A DNA stretch of 64,000 bases from Castellaniella sp. (GTDB lineage Bacteria; Pseudomonadota; Gammaproteobacteria; Burkholderiales; Burkholderiaceae_B), in contig JAHRWZ010000024.1 in the NCBI GenBank assembly GCA_019104865.1, positions 62,001 to 126,000 of the forward strand. Reading direction: 5' to 3'. Below the pieces are notes generated by a model. That model ran no database searches. It was not told the origin of the DNA and saw nothing but the letters and a program-made list of their open reading frames with translations. Positions 56,408 through 64,000 of the stretch are shown here, in pieces. The position numbers and the translations under genes are program-made. The number at the start of each line of letters is the position of its first letter. Position 1 is the first letter of the stretch.

Positions 56408-57214
56408 TTATCCGATGATGCCGAGGTGGTGGCGCAAGGCCTCGGCGGGCGGGCGCAGCGGCAGATCGGGCACTCCCGGGTATTCGACATGGGCCAGATA
56501 TAGGCCGTCGGGCATGAAGGTTGGCGCCGACAGCCGGCGGTCGCGCCGTGCGAGCAATTCCGCTGCCCAATCCGGTGGACGGCGCCCACGACCGATCATC
56601 AGCAGAGTCCCCATGAGATTGCGCACCATATGATGCAGAAAGGCGTTGGCGCGGAACTCGAAAATCAGAAAATTGCCCTGACGCACGATGTCCAGAACCT
56701 GCAGCGTGCGCACCGGGCTGGCCGCCTGGCACTCCGCGGAGCGGAACGCGCTGAAGTCGTGTTCTCCGACGAGCAGCGCCGCCGCATCCCGCATGGCCTG
56801 ATCATCCAGGCGGTCGTGGACCCAGCCTACCCTTCGATATAGGATGGGCGATCGCACAGGTGCGCTGCGCAGTACGTAGAAATAGGTGCGCGCCCGGGCG
56901 TCGAACCGGGCATGGAAATCTGGCAGGACCGGTCGCGCCCACTGCACGGCCAAGCTGGAGGGCAACAGGGCGTTGAGCCCCCGCACCCAGGACTCGTCCC
57001 GCCGCACCGCGTCGGTGTCCAGATGCACGACCTGCTGCAGGGCATGAACGCCTGTATCGGTGCGCCCGGCGCAGATCGTCGCGACCGTCGGGCTGGCCAG
57101 AAACCGCGCCAACGCGGCTTCCAGCGCATCCTGCAGCGTGCGTCCGCCCGGCTGCGTCTGCCAGCCCAGCCAGCCAGCGCCGTCGTAACAGAGCCCCAAT
57201 GCCATGCGTGCCAC
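56408..57214 (-). CDS. truA: tRNA pseudouridine(38-40) synthase
   Basis: TruA makes pseudouridine in the anticodon stem of many tRNAs. The 268-residue protein begins [20 protein letters not shown], has the catalytic Asp53 in [30 protein letters not shown], and the C-terminal [19 protein letters not shown]. It is complete. The gene lies 67 bases upstream of the TRAP small-subunit gene; in many relatives trpF follows truA directly. Confidence 0.96.
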   Translation of the reverse strand: MARMALGLCYDGAGWLGWQTQPGGRTLQDALEAALARFLASPTVATICAGRTDTGVHALQQVVHLDTDAVRRDESWVRGLNALLPSSLAVQWARPVLPDFHARFDARARTYFYVLRSAPVRSPILYRRVGWVHDRLDDQAMRDAAALLVGEHDFSAFRSAECQAASPVRTLQVLDIVRQGNFLIFEFRANAFLHHMVRNLMGTLLMIGRGRRPPDWAAELLARRDRRLSAPTFMPDGLYLAHVEYPGVPDLPLRPPAEALRHHLGIIG

Positions 57215-57288
57215 GTCAGGCCCTCAGGACGAAAGGACGCGCGGCGGCATCCGAAGATGACTGATTCCGGCTGGCATCCGCATCCGGG

Positions 57289-58959
57289 TCAGGATTTGGC
57301 TGATGGCTGGGCGGCGTCCTGCGCCGGCAGGTCCAGATCGATGTCCTGCAGCTTTTCACGCACCATCGCCTCGGTTACCCGCGGGGAATCCTCGGAGTCG
57401 TCGCGGGTGGTGTTGGCGCGGCGCAGCAGCCAGGCGATGATGAACACGATAACCGCCAGCAAGGCCGTCATCACGCCCAGAAGATGATCCTGGATCCAGG
57501 AAGCCCGATGTTCAGCGCGTTTCGACACCTGTTGTTCCAATGCGTCGGCATGCGCAGGCGCTTCGGGCGTCAGGGCCGATGCCAGATCCGGCGCGGTACG
57601 GCCGTTTGCCGCGGCCGCGCCGCCGGCAGCCTGACCGGCCGACGACGATGCTGTGGCATTCGCACCGGACGCCCCACCCGGGGCATGGGCGGACGCGGCC
57701 GCCGAAGCGGCCCCGGCACCTGCACCCTCGACCGAGGCGCCCGGCTTCGCGGCCGCCCCCTGGGCCCCGGCACCGGCCGCATCGGCGCCGGCCGACTGAC
57801 CGGCAGCCAAAGCCCGAGCCTCGGCCGCCGTCTGGGCATTGGCCTGGGCAGCTGCTTCGTGGCTGGCCTCGGTGATGGCGCTGGCGATCTGATCGATCGA
57901 ATCGCCGATCGCGTGGGCCCCCTTGACGGCGGCATGGCTTGCGGCCTCGCCTTGTGCCTGCAATGCCTTGTTCAGATTCTGGACGTTGTCCTGCAATTGT
58001 CCCACCCGTGCTTCGGTGTCCTTCAGGGCATGGCCCCGGGCAGTCCGCGTATCGGCGGTATCGGTCTTGCCGCCCTGGCTGAGCTGCAGGCGATCGCCCC
58101 TGGCCGTGTTGTCGGCAGCATGGTCGGGCGCGGATTTCCGGGAAACGGCACCTTTGGAGGTCTCGGCCTGGACGCGTGTGGCACCCGAGGCCAGCCGGCC
58201 GCGCAGGCGATCGAACGCCGCCGTCTGCATCACGAACTGACGCCGGGCCTCGGCGTCCGAGATCGAGAGCATGTCGGCCACGCCGGGAACGGCCAGCGAA
58301 GCCCCTGCGCGCACGAGGTTGATGTTCTGATGGATGAATGCCTGCGGATTGGCCCGCTGCAGCGCCATCATCAGTTGATAGACCGACACGCCGTCGACCG
58401 CGTGACGGCGGGCGATCGAGAACATGGTGTCTCCCGGCCGTACCGTGATGGAACCGGTCGGAATGCGCCGCGCGCTGGTGTGTGCCGCAGCCGCACCCAG
58501 CGCCGGGGCAGCCGGCCCGGTCCCGGAGGGAGAGGCCGCCGGGGGTTCGGCGCGCACCGGCCCGGGCACAACCAAAGAGACCTGGTAACGCTGTTCGCCA
58601 GTGGCGGTATGGACGTCGAGCAGCACATCGGCCAGCGTCCCGGAGAACGCCTGCGACGACTGGATGCGCAGCACGCGACGGGCACTCGCCTGGACGTCAG
58701 GACCCACCGTGATGCTCAGGCTGTCGAGCGCAACCGGGGGCGTGAGCCCCGCGCGCGCCCAGTCAGCCGCGGGTGCCGGCCGTGCCGACAGCGTGCGCAG
58801 ATCGGCGGCGGTCAGGTCGGAAACCGGCACCAGGATCAGCAGCGGCGCGCCCAGCGCCGAAGCGAGGCGGGCGTGCCCGAAGGTCGCCGCCTGCGCGGAC
58901 CCGGCCGCCAGGGCGGCCGCGACAATCAGACCGCCGATCAGACGGGTGCCGGAGCCCAT
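57289..58959 (-). CDS. fimV: FimV-like LysM membrane protein, short form
   Basis: FimV-family proteins are inner-membrane peptidoglycan-binding hubs for polar organisation, type IV pili or motility. The 556-residue protein has a signal segment (1-24), the FimV N-terminal domain (ATFGHARLASALGAPLLILV), a LysM domain (about 165-235, ITVRPGDTMFSIARRHAVDG to NLVRAGASLAVPGV), a long Ala/Gly/Ser/Pro-rich linker (about 310-480), one membrane helix (DHLLGVMTALLAVIVFIIAWLLRR) and a short acidic cytoplasmic end. The large TPR-containing C-terminal part of Pseudomonas FimV is missing. Its ATG overlaps the asd stop. The asd-fimV-truA order supports the name. Confidence 0.82.
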   Translation of the reverse strand: MGSGTRLIGGLIVAAALAAGSAQAATFGHARLASALGAPLLILVPVSDLTAADLRTLSARPAPAADWARAGLTPPVALDSLSITVGPDVQASARRVLRIQSSQAFSGTLADVLLDVHTATGEQRYQVSLVVPGPVRAEPPAASPSGTGPAAPALGAAAAHTSARRIPTGSITVRPGDTMFSIARRHAVDGVSVYQLMMALQRANPQAFIHQNINLVRAGASLAVPGVADMLSISDAEARRQFVMQTAAFDRLRGRLASGATRVQAETSKGAVSRKSAPDHAADNTARGDRLQLSQGGKTDTADTRTARGHALKDTEARVGQLQDNVQNLNKALQAQGEAASHAAVKGAHAIGDSIDQIASAITEASHEAAAQANAQTAAEARALAAGQSAGADAAGAGAQGAAAKPGASVEGAGAGAASAAASAHAPGGASGANATASSSAGQAAGGAAAANGRTAPDLASALTPEAPAHADALEQQVSKRAEHRASWIQDHLLGVMTALLAVIVFIIAWLLRRANTTRDDSEDSPRVTEAMVREKLQDIDLDLPAQDAAQPSAKS

Positions 58960-60089
58960 CAGAGCTCACCCAGGGCGATGCGCAGCATCCGGCGCAGGGG
59001 TTCCGCCGCCCCCCACAGCAGTTGATCGCCGACGGTGAAGGCACTGAGATATTCCGGCCCCATGGACATCTTGCGCAGACGCCCAACCGGGATGTCCAGC
59101 GTGCCGGTCACGGCCACCGGCGTGAGCGCCCGCACGGAGGATTCCTTGTCGTTGGGCACGAAGCGGGCCCACTCGGTGCCGGTGCGCACGGCATCGTTGA
59201 TCTCGTCCAGGGGAATGTCGCGGCGCAGCTTGATGGTCAGTGCCTGGCTATGACAGCGCATGGCGCCGATCCGCACGCACAGGCCGTCCACCGGGACCGG
59301 ATCGGAACCGAAACTGGCGCCACGCCCCAGGATCTTGTTGGTTTCCGCCCCACCCTTCCATTCTTCGCGCGACATGCCGTCGCCCAGGTCCTTATCGATC
59401 CAGGGAATCAGGCTGCCGCCCAGCGGCACGCCGAAGTTTTCGCGCGGCAGCGCGGGATCCTGCTGCGCCTGCAGCACGCCGCGATCGATGTCCAGGATCG
59501 CCGAGGCCGGGTCGGCCAACTGGTCGCCCACGGCCTGGTTGAGGATGCCGAACTGGATGAGCAGTTCGCGCATGTGGCGCGCACCACCGCCGGAAGCGGC
59601 CTGATAGGTCATGGAGGTCATCCATTCGACCATGTCGGCCTTGAACAGGCCCGCCAGCCCCATCAGCATGCAACTGACCGTGCAGTTGCCGCCGATGTAG
59701 TCACGCACACCGCGCCGCATGGCGGCATCAATGACCGGACGATTGACCGGGTCGAGCACGATGATAGCGTCATCCTTCATGCGCAGCGTGCTGGCGGCAT
59801 CGATCCACAGACCTGTCCAGCCTGCGGCGCGCAGCTTCGGATAGACGGCCGAGGTGTAGTCGCCCCCCTGGGCCGTCACGATGATGGGCAGTTTGCGCAG
59901 GGCTTCGATGTCGTGCGCGTCCTGCAGCGGACCCGCCCCCGTTGCCCAGGCCGGCGCGGCCCCACCGGCATTGCTGGTGGAAAAGAACACAGGCTCGAAG
60001 AACGCGAAATCATTTTCTTCCCGCATGCGCTGCATGAGCACCGAGCCCACCATGCCACGCCAACCAACCAAACCGACTGCCTGCGCCAT
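58959..60089 (-). CDS. asd: Aspartate-semialdehyde dehydrogenase
   Basis: Asd reduces aspartyl phosphate to aspartate semialdehyde, feeding lysine, methionine, threonine and diaminopimelate. The 376-residue protein begins [18 protein letters not shown] (NADP site), has catalytic Cys136 in [12 protein letters not shown], and the active-site histidine in [15 protein letters not shown]. Length is in line with the gamma/beta-proteobacterial type. It lies 41 bases after leuB and overlaps fimV by one base. Confidence 0.97.
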   Translation of the reverse strand: MAQAVGLVGWRGMVGSVLMQRMREENDFAFFEPVFFSTSNAGGAAPAWATGAGPLQDAHDIEALRKLPIIVTAQGGDYTSAVYPKLRAAGWTGLWIDAASTLRMKDDAIIVLDPVNRPVIDAAMRRGVRDYIGGNCTVSCMLMGLAGLFKADMVEWMTSMTYQAASGGGARHMRELLIQFGILNQAVGDQLADPASAILDIDRGVLQAQQDPALPRENFGVPLGGSLIPWIDKDLGDGMSREEWKGGAETNKILGRGASFGSDPVPVDGLCVRIGAMRCHSQALTIKLRRDIPLDEINDAVRTGTEWARFVPNDKESSVRALTPVAVTGTLDIPVGRLRKMSMGPEYLSAFTVGDQLLWGAAEPLRRMLRIALGEL

Positions 60090-60130
60090 AAATCCCTGCC
60101 TGAGACAAAAAAGTGAGAATTTCGAATGCT

Positions 60131-61207
60131 TTATTCTAATGCCTTCAGCACGGCATCGCCCATTCCAGACGTCGAGACACGCGTCATACCGGCCTCGTGG
60201 ATGTCGGCTGTACGCAACCCCTGCGCCAATACGGTCTGCACGGCGGATTCGATACGATCGGCCGCGGCGCCCGCCTCCAGCGAATAACGCAGCATCATGG
60301 CCGCCGACAAAATAGTGGCCAGGGGGTTGGCCACGTTCTGTCCGGCGATGTCCGGTGCCGACCCATGGCTGGGTTCGTACAGGCCCTGACGGCTGGCGTT
60401 CAAAGAGGCCGATGGCAGCATGCCGATGGAACCGGTCAGCATGGCGGCCTCGTCCGACAGGATGTCCCCAAACAGGTTGCCGGTCACCACCACGTCGAAG
60501 GCCTTGGGTGCGCGCACCAGCTGCATGGCGGCATTGTCCACGTACATGTGGGACAGTTCGACCTGGGGATAGTCGTGCGCCACGTCGATCATGATGTCGC
60601 GCCAGAACTGGGAGGTTTCCAGGACGTTGGCCTTGTCCACGCTGCAGAGCTTGCCCTGGCGCTTGGCCGCCGCCTGGAACGCCACGTGGGCGATGCGCCG
60701 GACCTCGGTTTCGGCGTAATGCATGGTGTCATAGCCCTGGCGCTCGCCCGCGAAAGGGCCGTCATCCAGCGTTCGCACGCCACGCGGCTGACCGAAATAG
60801 ATATCCCCGGTCAGCTCGCGCACGATCAGGATGTTCAGGCCCGCGACGACTTCCGGCTTCAAGGACGAGGCATTGGCCAGTTCCGGATACAGGATCGCCG
60901 GCCGCAGGTTGGCAAACAGCCCCAAGGCCTTGCGCAGGCCCAATACGGCCTGCTCCGGGCGCAGGGCGCGTTCCAGGTGATCGTATTTCCAGTCGCCCAC
61001 CGCCCCGAACAGAATGGCGTCGGACTGAAGCGCCAGATCCAGCGTGCTTTGCGGCAGGGGATGACCCTGAGCGGCATAGGCCGCGCCGCCCACCGGGGCT
61101 TCGGTGAAGCTCAGGTCCAGGTCCAGCGCGCGCAACACGCGCACGGCCTGTTCCACGATTTCGGGGCCGATGCCGTCGCCCGGCAGCACTGCGATCTTTG
61201 CAGTCAT
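60131..61207 (-). CDS. leuB: 3-isopropylmalate dehydrogenase
   Basis: LeuB oxidises and decarboxylates 3-isopropylmalate with NAD+, the third step of leucine synthesis. The 358-residue protein has [34 protein letters not shown], the substrate and metal segment [14 protein letters not shown], then [20 protein letters not shown], and [14 protein letters not shown], all diagnostic. The start is uncertain between ATG 61207 and an in-frame ATG at 61222; 61207 matches the common N-terminus. A terminator-like hairpin precedes it. Confidence 0.96.
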   Translation of the reverse strand: MTAKIAVLPGDGIGPEIVEQAVRVLRALDLDLSFTEAPVGGAAYAAQGHPLPQSTLDLALQSDAILFGAVGDWKYDHLERALRPEQAVLGLRKALGLFANLRPAILYPELANASSLKPEVVAGLNILIVRELTGDIYFGQPRGVRTLDDGPFAGERQGYDTMHYAETEVRRIAHVAFQAAAKRQGKLCSVDKANVLETSQFWRDIMIDVAHDYPQVELSHMYVDNAAMQLVRAPKAFDVVVTGNLFGDILSDEAAMLTGSIGMLPSASLNASRQGLYEPSHGSAPDIAGQNVANPLATILSAAMMLRYSLEAGAAADRIESAVQTVLAQGLRTADIHEAGMTRVSTSGMGDAVLKALE

Positions 61208-61289
61208 CTTGGAAGGTTCCATTTAGAAGAACCTGCCTTCCGTGCGGCGGGGCCAACCCACCCGTCGGAAGCCAGGTCCGGAGGTTCAG

Positions 61290-61318
61290 AAAAAAATTGG
61301 GGTAGCCACCGGCACCCC
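61290..61318 (-). terminator. Terminator-like hairpin in the leuD-leuB gap
   Basis: On the minus strand GGGGT-GCC and GGC-T-ACCCC form a 5+3 base-pair stem with one bulge (61318-61299), followed by AATTTTTTT (seven T, 61296-61290). Just upstream, GGCACC (near 61343) can pair either with GGTGCC (near 61333) or with the GGTGCC that overlaps the terminator stem (near 61315), so two exclusive folds are possible. This suggests leaky termination or attenuation between leuD and leuB. Confidence 0.6.
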
Positions 61319-61377
61319 GCTCGAGACGGGCACCGTCGGGTGCCTCGTCAGGAAAAATCCACCAGGCCGCCCTGCCA

Positions 61378-62034
61378 TCAGCGAGTGCCGGGTGCCGCCT
61401 TGACCAGCCAGGGATGCCGCGCCAGACGGGCGGTTTCGAAGTCGCGGATCTGGTCGGCATGCAGCAGGGTCTGGCCGATCTCGTCCAGGCCTTTCAGCAG
61501 GGATTCCTTGCGGTAGGCATCGATCTCGAAGGACCAGGATGCACCGCCGGGCGCTGTCACCCGTTGCTGCGCCAGGTCGACGGTCAGTTGATAGCCGGGT
61601 GTGGAATCCACCGCCTGGAACAGCTGCGCAACGACAGCTTCAGGCAATACGATCGGCAGCAGGCCGTTCTTGAAGCTGTTGTTGAAGAAAATGTCGGCGT
61701 AGGACGGCGCGATCAGGACCCGGAACCCATACTGCTGCAAGGCCCAGGGCGCGTGTTCGCGGCTGGAGCCGCAGCCGAAATTCTCGCGGCACAGCAGGAC
61801 GGAAGCCCCCTGATAGCGCGGCTGATTCAGCACGAAGTCCGGATTCAGCGGCCGAGCGCTGTTGTCCATACCCGGCTCGCCATGGTCCAGATAGCGCAGT
61901 TCGTCAAACAGGTTGGGACCGAAGCCCGTGCGCTTGATCGACTTCAGGAACTGTTTCGGGATGATGAGATCGGTATCGACATTGTCGCGATCCAGCGGGG
62001 CCACCAGCCCCTGATGCGTGGTGAAGGCTTGCAT
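61378..62034 (-). CDS. leuD: 3-isopropylmalate dehydratase small subunit
   Basis: LeuD forms the swivelling small domain of isopropylmalate isomerase with LeuC. The 218-residue protein begins [20 protein letters not shown] and has [19 protein letters not shown], then [18 protein letters not shown] and [16 protein letters not shown], typical of the family. It lies 9 bases after leuC and is separated from leuB by a 155-to-170-base gap with the hairpin described. Confidence 0.96.
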   Translation of the reverse strand: MQAFTTHQGLVAPLDRDNVDTDLIIPKQFLKSIKRTGFGPNLFDELRYLDHGEPGMDNSARPLNPDFVLNQPRYQGASVLLCRENFGCGSSREHAPWALQQYGFRVLIAPSYADIFFNNSFKNGLLPIVLPEAVVAQLFQAVDSTPGYQLTVDLAQQRVTAPGGASWSFEIDAYRKESLLKGLDEIGQTLLHADQIRDFETARLARHPWLVKAAPGTR

Positions 62035-62043
62035 GATGGAATC

Positions 62044-63447
62044 CTATTGGAAAGTGCGCACGTCGACGAAATGGCCGGCGACCGCCGCCGCCGCCGCCAT
62101 GGCGGGGCTGACCAGATGGGTACGGCCGCCCTGCCCCTGACGCCCCTCGAAGTTGCGGTTCGAGGTCGAGGCGCAGCGCTCGCCCGGCTCCAGCCGGTCG
62201 GCATTCATGGCCAGGCACATGGAACAGCCCGGCTCGCGCCATTCGAAGCCGGCATCCAGGAAAATGCGATCCAGGCCTTCCTGTTCGGCCTGCGCCTTCA
62301 CCAGCCCCGAACCCGGCACGACCATCGCCAGGCGGACATTGGCCGCCACGCGCCGGCCTTTGGCCACTGCGGCTGCCGCGCGCAGGTCCTCGATGCGGGC
62401 GTTGGTGCACGAGCCGATGAAGACCTTGTCGATGGCGATGTCGGTCATGGCGGTGCCCGGCTTCAGATCCATGTACTGCAAGGCGCGTTCCATGCCCTTG
62501 CGGCGCACGACGTCGGATTCCGCCGCCGGATCGGGTACCTGATTGCCCACGGCCGTCACCATTTCGGGCGACGTGCCCCAGCTGACCTGCGGCTGGATCC
62601 TGCTCGCGTCGATCTCGACGACCCGGTCGAACACCGCGCCCGGGTCCGAGTGCAAGGTCCTCCAGTCCGCGACCGCCTGATCCCACAGCGCGCCTTCGGG
62701 CGCATAGGGCCGGCCTTTGAAGTAGTCGATGGTCGTCTGATCCACAGCCACCATGCCGGATCGCGCGCCGGCCTCGATCGCCATGTTGCACATGGTCATG
62801 CGGCCTTCCATGGACAGCGCCCGCACGGCGTCACCGCCGAATTCGATCGCGTAGCCGGTGCCGCCCGCCGTGCCGATATGGCCGATCACGTACAGGATCA
62901 GGTCCTTGGCGGTACAGCCGAAGGGCAGTTCGCCGTCGACGCGCACCAGCATGTTGCGGCTTTTCTTCATCAGCAGGGTCTGGGTCGCCAGCACGTGCTC
63001 GACTTCGGACGTGCCGATGCCGAACGCCAGGGCGCCCATGGCGCCGTGGGTGCTGGTGTGCGAATCCCCGCAGACCACCGTCATGCCCGGCAATGTGGCG
63101 CCCTGTTCCGGCCCGATAATGTGCACGATCCCCTGGCGGCGGTCGTTCATGCGGAATTCGGTGATGCCCCAGGTTTCGCAGTTCTTGTCCAGGGTATCGA
63201 CCTGCAGACGCGACACCGGATCCTGGATCCCCTGCGAACGGTCGGTTGTGGGGACATTGTGATCGGCGACCGCCAGATTGGCGGCGATGCGCCAGGGCTT
63301 GCGACCGGCGAGTTCCAGTCCTTCGAAGGCCTGCGGGCTGGTGACTTCATGGACAAGATGACGGTCGATATACAGCAGACAGGTGCCGTCGGGGCCCTGG
63401 TGCACCACATGGGCATCCCAGAGTTTGTCATACAGGGTTTGGGGCAT
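62044..63447 (-). CDS. leuC: 3-isopropylmalate dehydratase large subunit
   Basis: LeuC carries the 4Fe-4S cluster of isopropylmalate isomerase, which converts 2- to 3-isopropylmalate. The 467-residue aconitase-fold protein begins [20 protein letters not shown], has [20 protein letters not shown], and the cluster cysteines in [14 protein letters not shown] and in [18 protein letters not shown] 63447 has GAGG about 10 bases upstream. It is the first gene of the leu block, preceded by a recognisable promoter. Confidence 0.97.
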   Translation of the reverse strand: MPQTLYDKLWDAHVVHQGPDGTCLLYIDRHLVHEVTSPQAFEGLELAGRKPWRIAANLAVADHNVPTTDRSQGIQDPVSRLQVDTLDKNCETWGITEFRMNDRRQGIVHIIGPEQGATLPGMTVVCGDSHTSTHGAMGALAFGIGTSEVEHVLATQTLLMKKSRNMLVRVDGELPFGCTAKDLILYVIGHIGTAGGTGYAIEFGGDAVRALSMEGRMTMCNMAIEAGARSGMVAVDQTTIDYFKGRPYAPEGALWDQAVADWRTLHSDPGAVFDRVVEIDASRIQPQVSWGTSPEMVTAVGNQVPDPAAESDVVRRKGMERALQYMDLKPGTAMTDIAIDKVFIGSCTNARIEDLRAAAAVAKGRRVAANVRLAMVVPGSGLVKAQAEQEGLDRIFLDAGFEWREPGCSMCLAMNADRLEPGERCASTSNRNFEGRQGQGGRTHLVSPAMAAAAAVAGHFVDVRTFQ

Positions 63448-63476
63448 GGTCGTGGCCTCGAAAGTGATTCGAAACC

Positions 63477-63504
63477 ATTATGCCAGTGTGGCGTTCACGG
63501 ACAA
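63477..63504 (-). promoter_or_regulatory. leuC: Candidate leuC promoter
   Basis: TTGTCC (63504-63499) and CATAAT (63482-63477) are separated by 16 bases on the minus strand. Transcription would start near 63470 and give a leader of about 20-25 bases, just enough for the ribosome site. The short leader leaves no room for a leucine leader peptide. Confidence 0.5.
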
Positions 63505-63510
63505 GACCAG

Positions 63511-63537
63511 CAGTTATCCTAGTATTAGAGGTAACTG
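63511..63537. promoter_or_regulatory. Dyad upstream of the leuC promoter
   Basis: CAGTTA-T-CCT and AGG-TAACTG form an inverted repeat (one bulged base) around agtattag. It lies just upstream of the -35 box (about -40 to -67 from the predicted start), where LysR-type activators usually bind. No regulator gene is visible in the window, and the site is also close to the stop of the M48 protease gene, so it could instead be a transcript-end hairpin. Confidence 0.4.
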
Positions 63538-63555
63538 GTACCCGTTTGAAGGCCG

Positions 63556-64000
63556 TCAATGCTTCTGCTGATACAGGGGCAGCACCCTGGCCGACGCCTG
63601 TTCCAGATCCTGGATCCGGCTGGCCGATGACGGGTGCGTGGACAGGATCTCCGGCTGCCCGCCGCCGCCCGCCTGTGCCATCTTCTGCCACAGGGTGATC
63701 GCGGCGCGCGGGTCGTATCCCGCCCGTGCCGCCAGTTCCACCCCCATGCGGTCGGCCTCGGTTTCATTGGAACGGCTGTTGGGCAGGGTGAACATGACCT
63801 CAGACAGGTTCGATCCCAGGTCCGCCACCGCCTGACTGCCTGTGATGGCTGCCAGAATCGAGATGCCGACACTCGCCCCCATCTGACGGGAAACCTGTTC
63901 GCGGGCATGTTCGCGCAGGGCGTGGGAGATCTCGTGCCCCATCACGGCGGCCAGTTCCGCATCGGTGGGCTTGATCTTGTCCAGCAGACCTGTGTAAACC
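63556..64000 (-). CDS. M48-family zinc metalloprotease, C-terminal part (cut by window edge)
   Basis: The frame is open from the right window edge to a stop at 63556, about 148 residues. It contains the zinc motif HEISHALREH in ELAAVMGHEISHALREHARE, then SRSNETEADRMGVELAARAGYDP, which supplies the third zinc ligand, and a short tail with STHPSSASRI. These are typical of periplasmic M48 proteases such as LoiP/YcaL and BepA. The N-terminus, including any lipoprotein signal, lies beyond the window, so the subtype is not decided. No TPR region follows, which argues against BepA. Confidence 0.88.
   Translation of the reverse strand, partial: VYTGLLDKIKPTDAELAAVMGHEISHALREHAREQVSRQMGASVGISILAAITGSQAVADLGSNLSEVMFTLPNSRSNETEADRMGVELAARAGYDPRAAITLWQKMAQAGGGGQPEILSTHPSSASRIQDLEQASARVLPLYQQKH

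Noticed and set aside
1-64000. Search for prophage, insertion sequence, integrase, tRNA-linked insertion and CRISPR
   Set aside because: No transposase, integrase, phage structural or Cas-like protein was found among the frames on either strand, and no regularly spaced repeats were seen.

Overview
The window is GC-rich, almost fully coding chromosome from a betaproteobacterium. It most resembles the Alcaligenaceae (Bordetella, Achromobacter, Castellaniella and relatives); the genus cannot be fixed from sequence alone. The evidence is the set of protein families, the block ppsA/ppsR, rnhB-lpxB-lpxA-fabZ-lpxD-skp-bamA-rseP-dxr-cdsA-uppS-frr-pyrH-tsf-rpsB, a pyruvate dehydrogenase whose E3 subunit carries its own lipoyl domain, and the order leuC-leuD-leuB-asd-fimV-truA. 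No rRNA, tRNA, CRISPR array, insertion sequence or prophage was seen. No gene-free stretch exceeds 300 bases; the longest is 32259-32520.

Layout. 1-2039: divergent ppsA (cut by the window edge) and its regulator ppsR. 2080-17740 (minus): one long envelope and translation superoperon running from rpsB and tsf through pyrH, frr, isoprenoid and phospholipid enzymes (uppS, cdsA, dxr), RseP, BamA, Skp and lipid A synthesis (lpxD, fabZ, lpxA, lpxB) to rnhB and a SpoU-type methyltransferase. Strong hairpins separate rpsB/tsf and tsf/pyrH. 17911-21841 (plus): map, glnD and dsbB, each overlapping the next by ATGA. 21932-26270 (minus): folC, a SPOR protein, cvpA and purF. 26379-32258 (minus): aceE-aceF-lpdA, closed by a clear intrinsic terminator. 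32521-37868 (plus): a FixL/DctB-like histidine kinase, a FixJ-like regulator, folD and oligopeptidase A.

37870-43076 is a copper and thiol-redox cluster: a Sco protein, a flavoprotein disulfide reductase, copZ, copA and cueR. Two CueR-like promoters lie between copZ and copA. The reductase lies 30 bases downstream of copZ on the same strand and probably belongs to the same copper-induced transcript. 43101-50357 (minus) is a tripartite RND efflux operon that runs by overlapping stop and start into pdxJ, followed by a nitroreductase. 50546-59 kb (minus) holds an ABC importer of the TrpXYZ-like type downstream of trpF, a TRAP transporter pair (small and large subunits, no binding protein) overlapping trpF, then truA, a short FimV-like LysM protein and asd. 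58959-63447 is asd and the leucine genes leuB, leuD and leuC, with a terminator-like hairpin in the leuD-leuB gap and a promoter plus dyad upstream of leuC. The window ends inside an M48 metalloprotease.

Most genes are housekeeping. The least ordinary parts are the copZ-reductase pair under copper control, the transporters inserted around trpF, pdxJ attached to an efflux pump, folD coupled to a two-component system, and several RNA hairpins in intergenic gaps.
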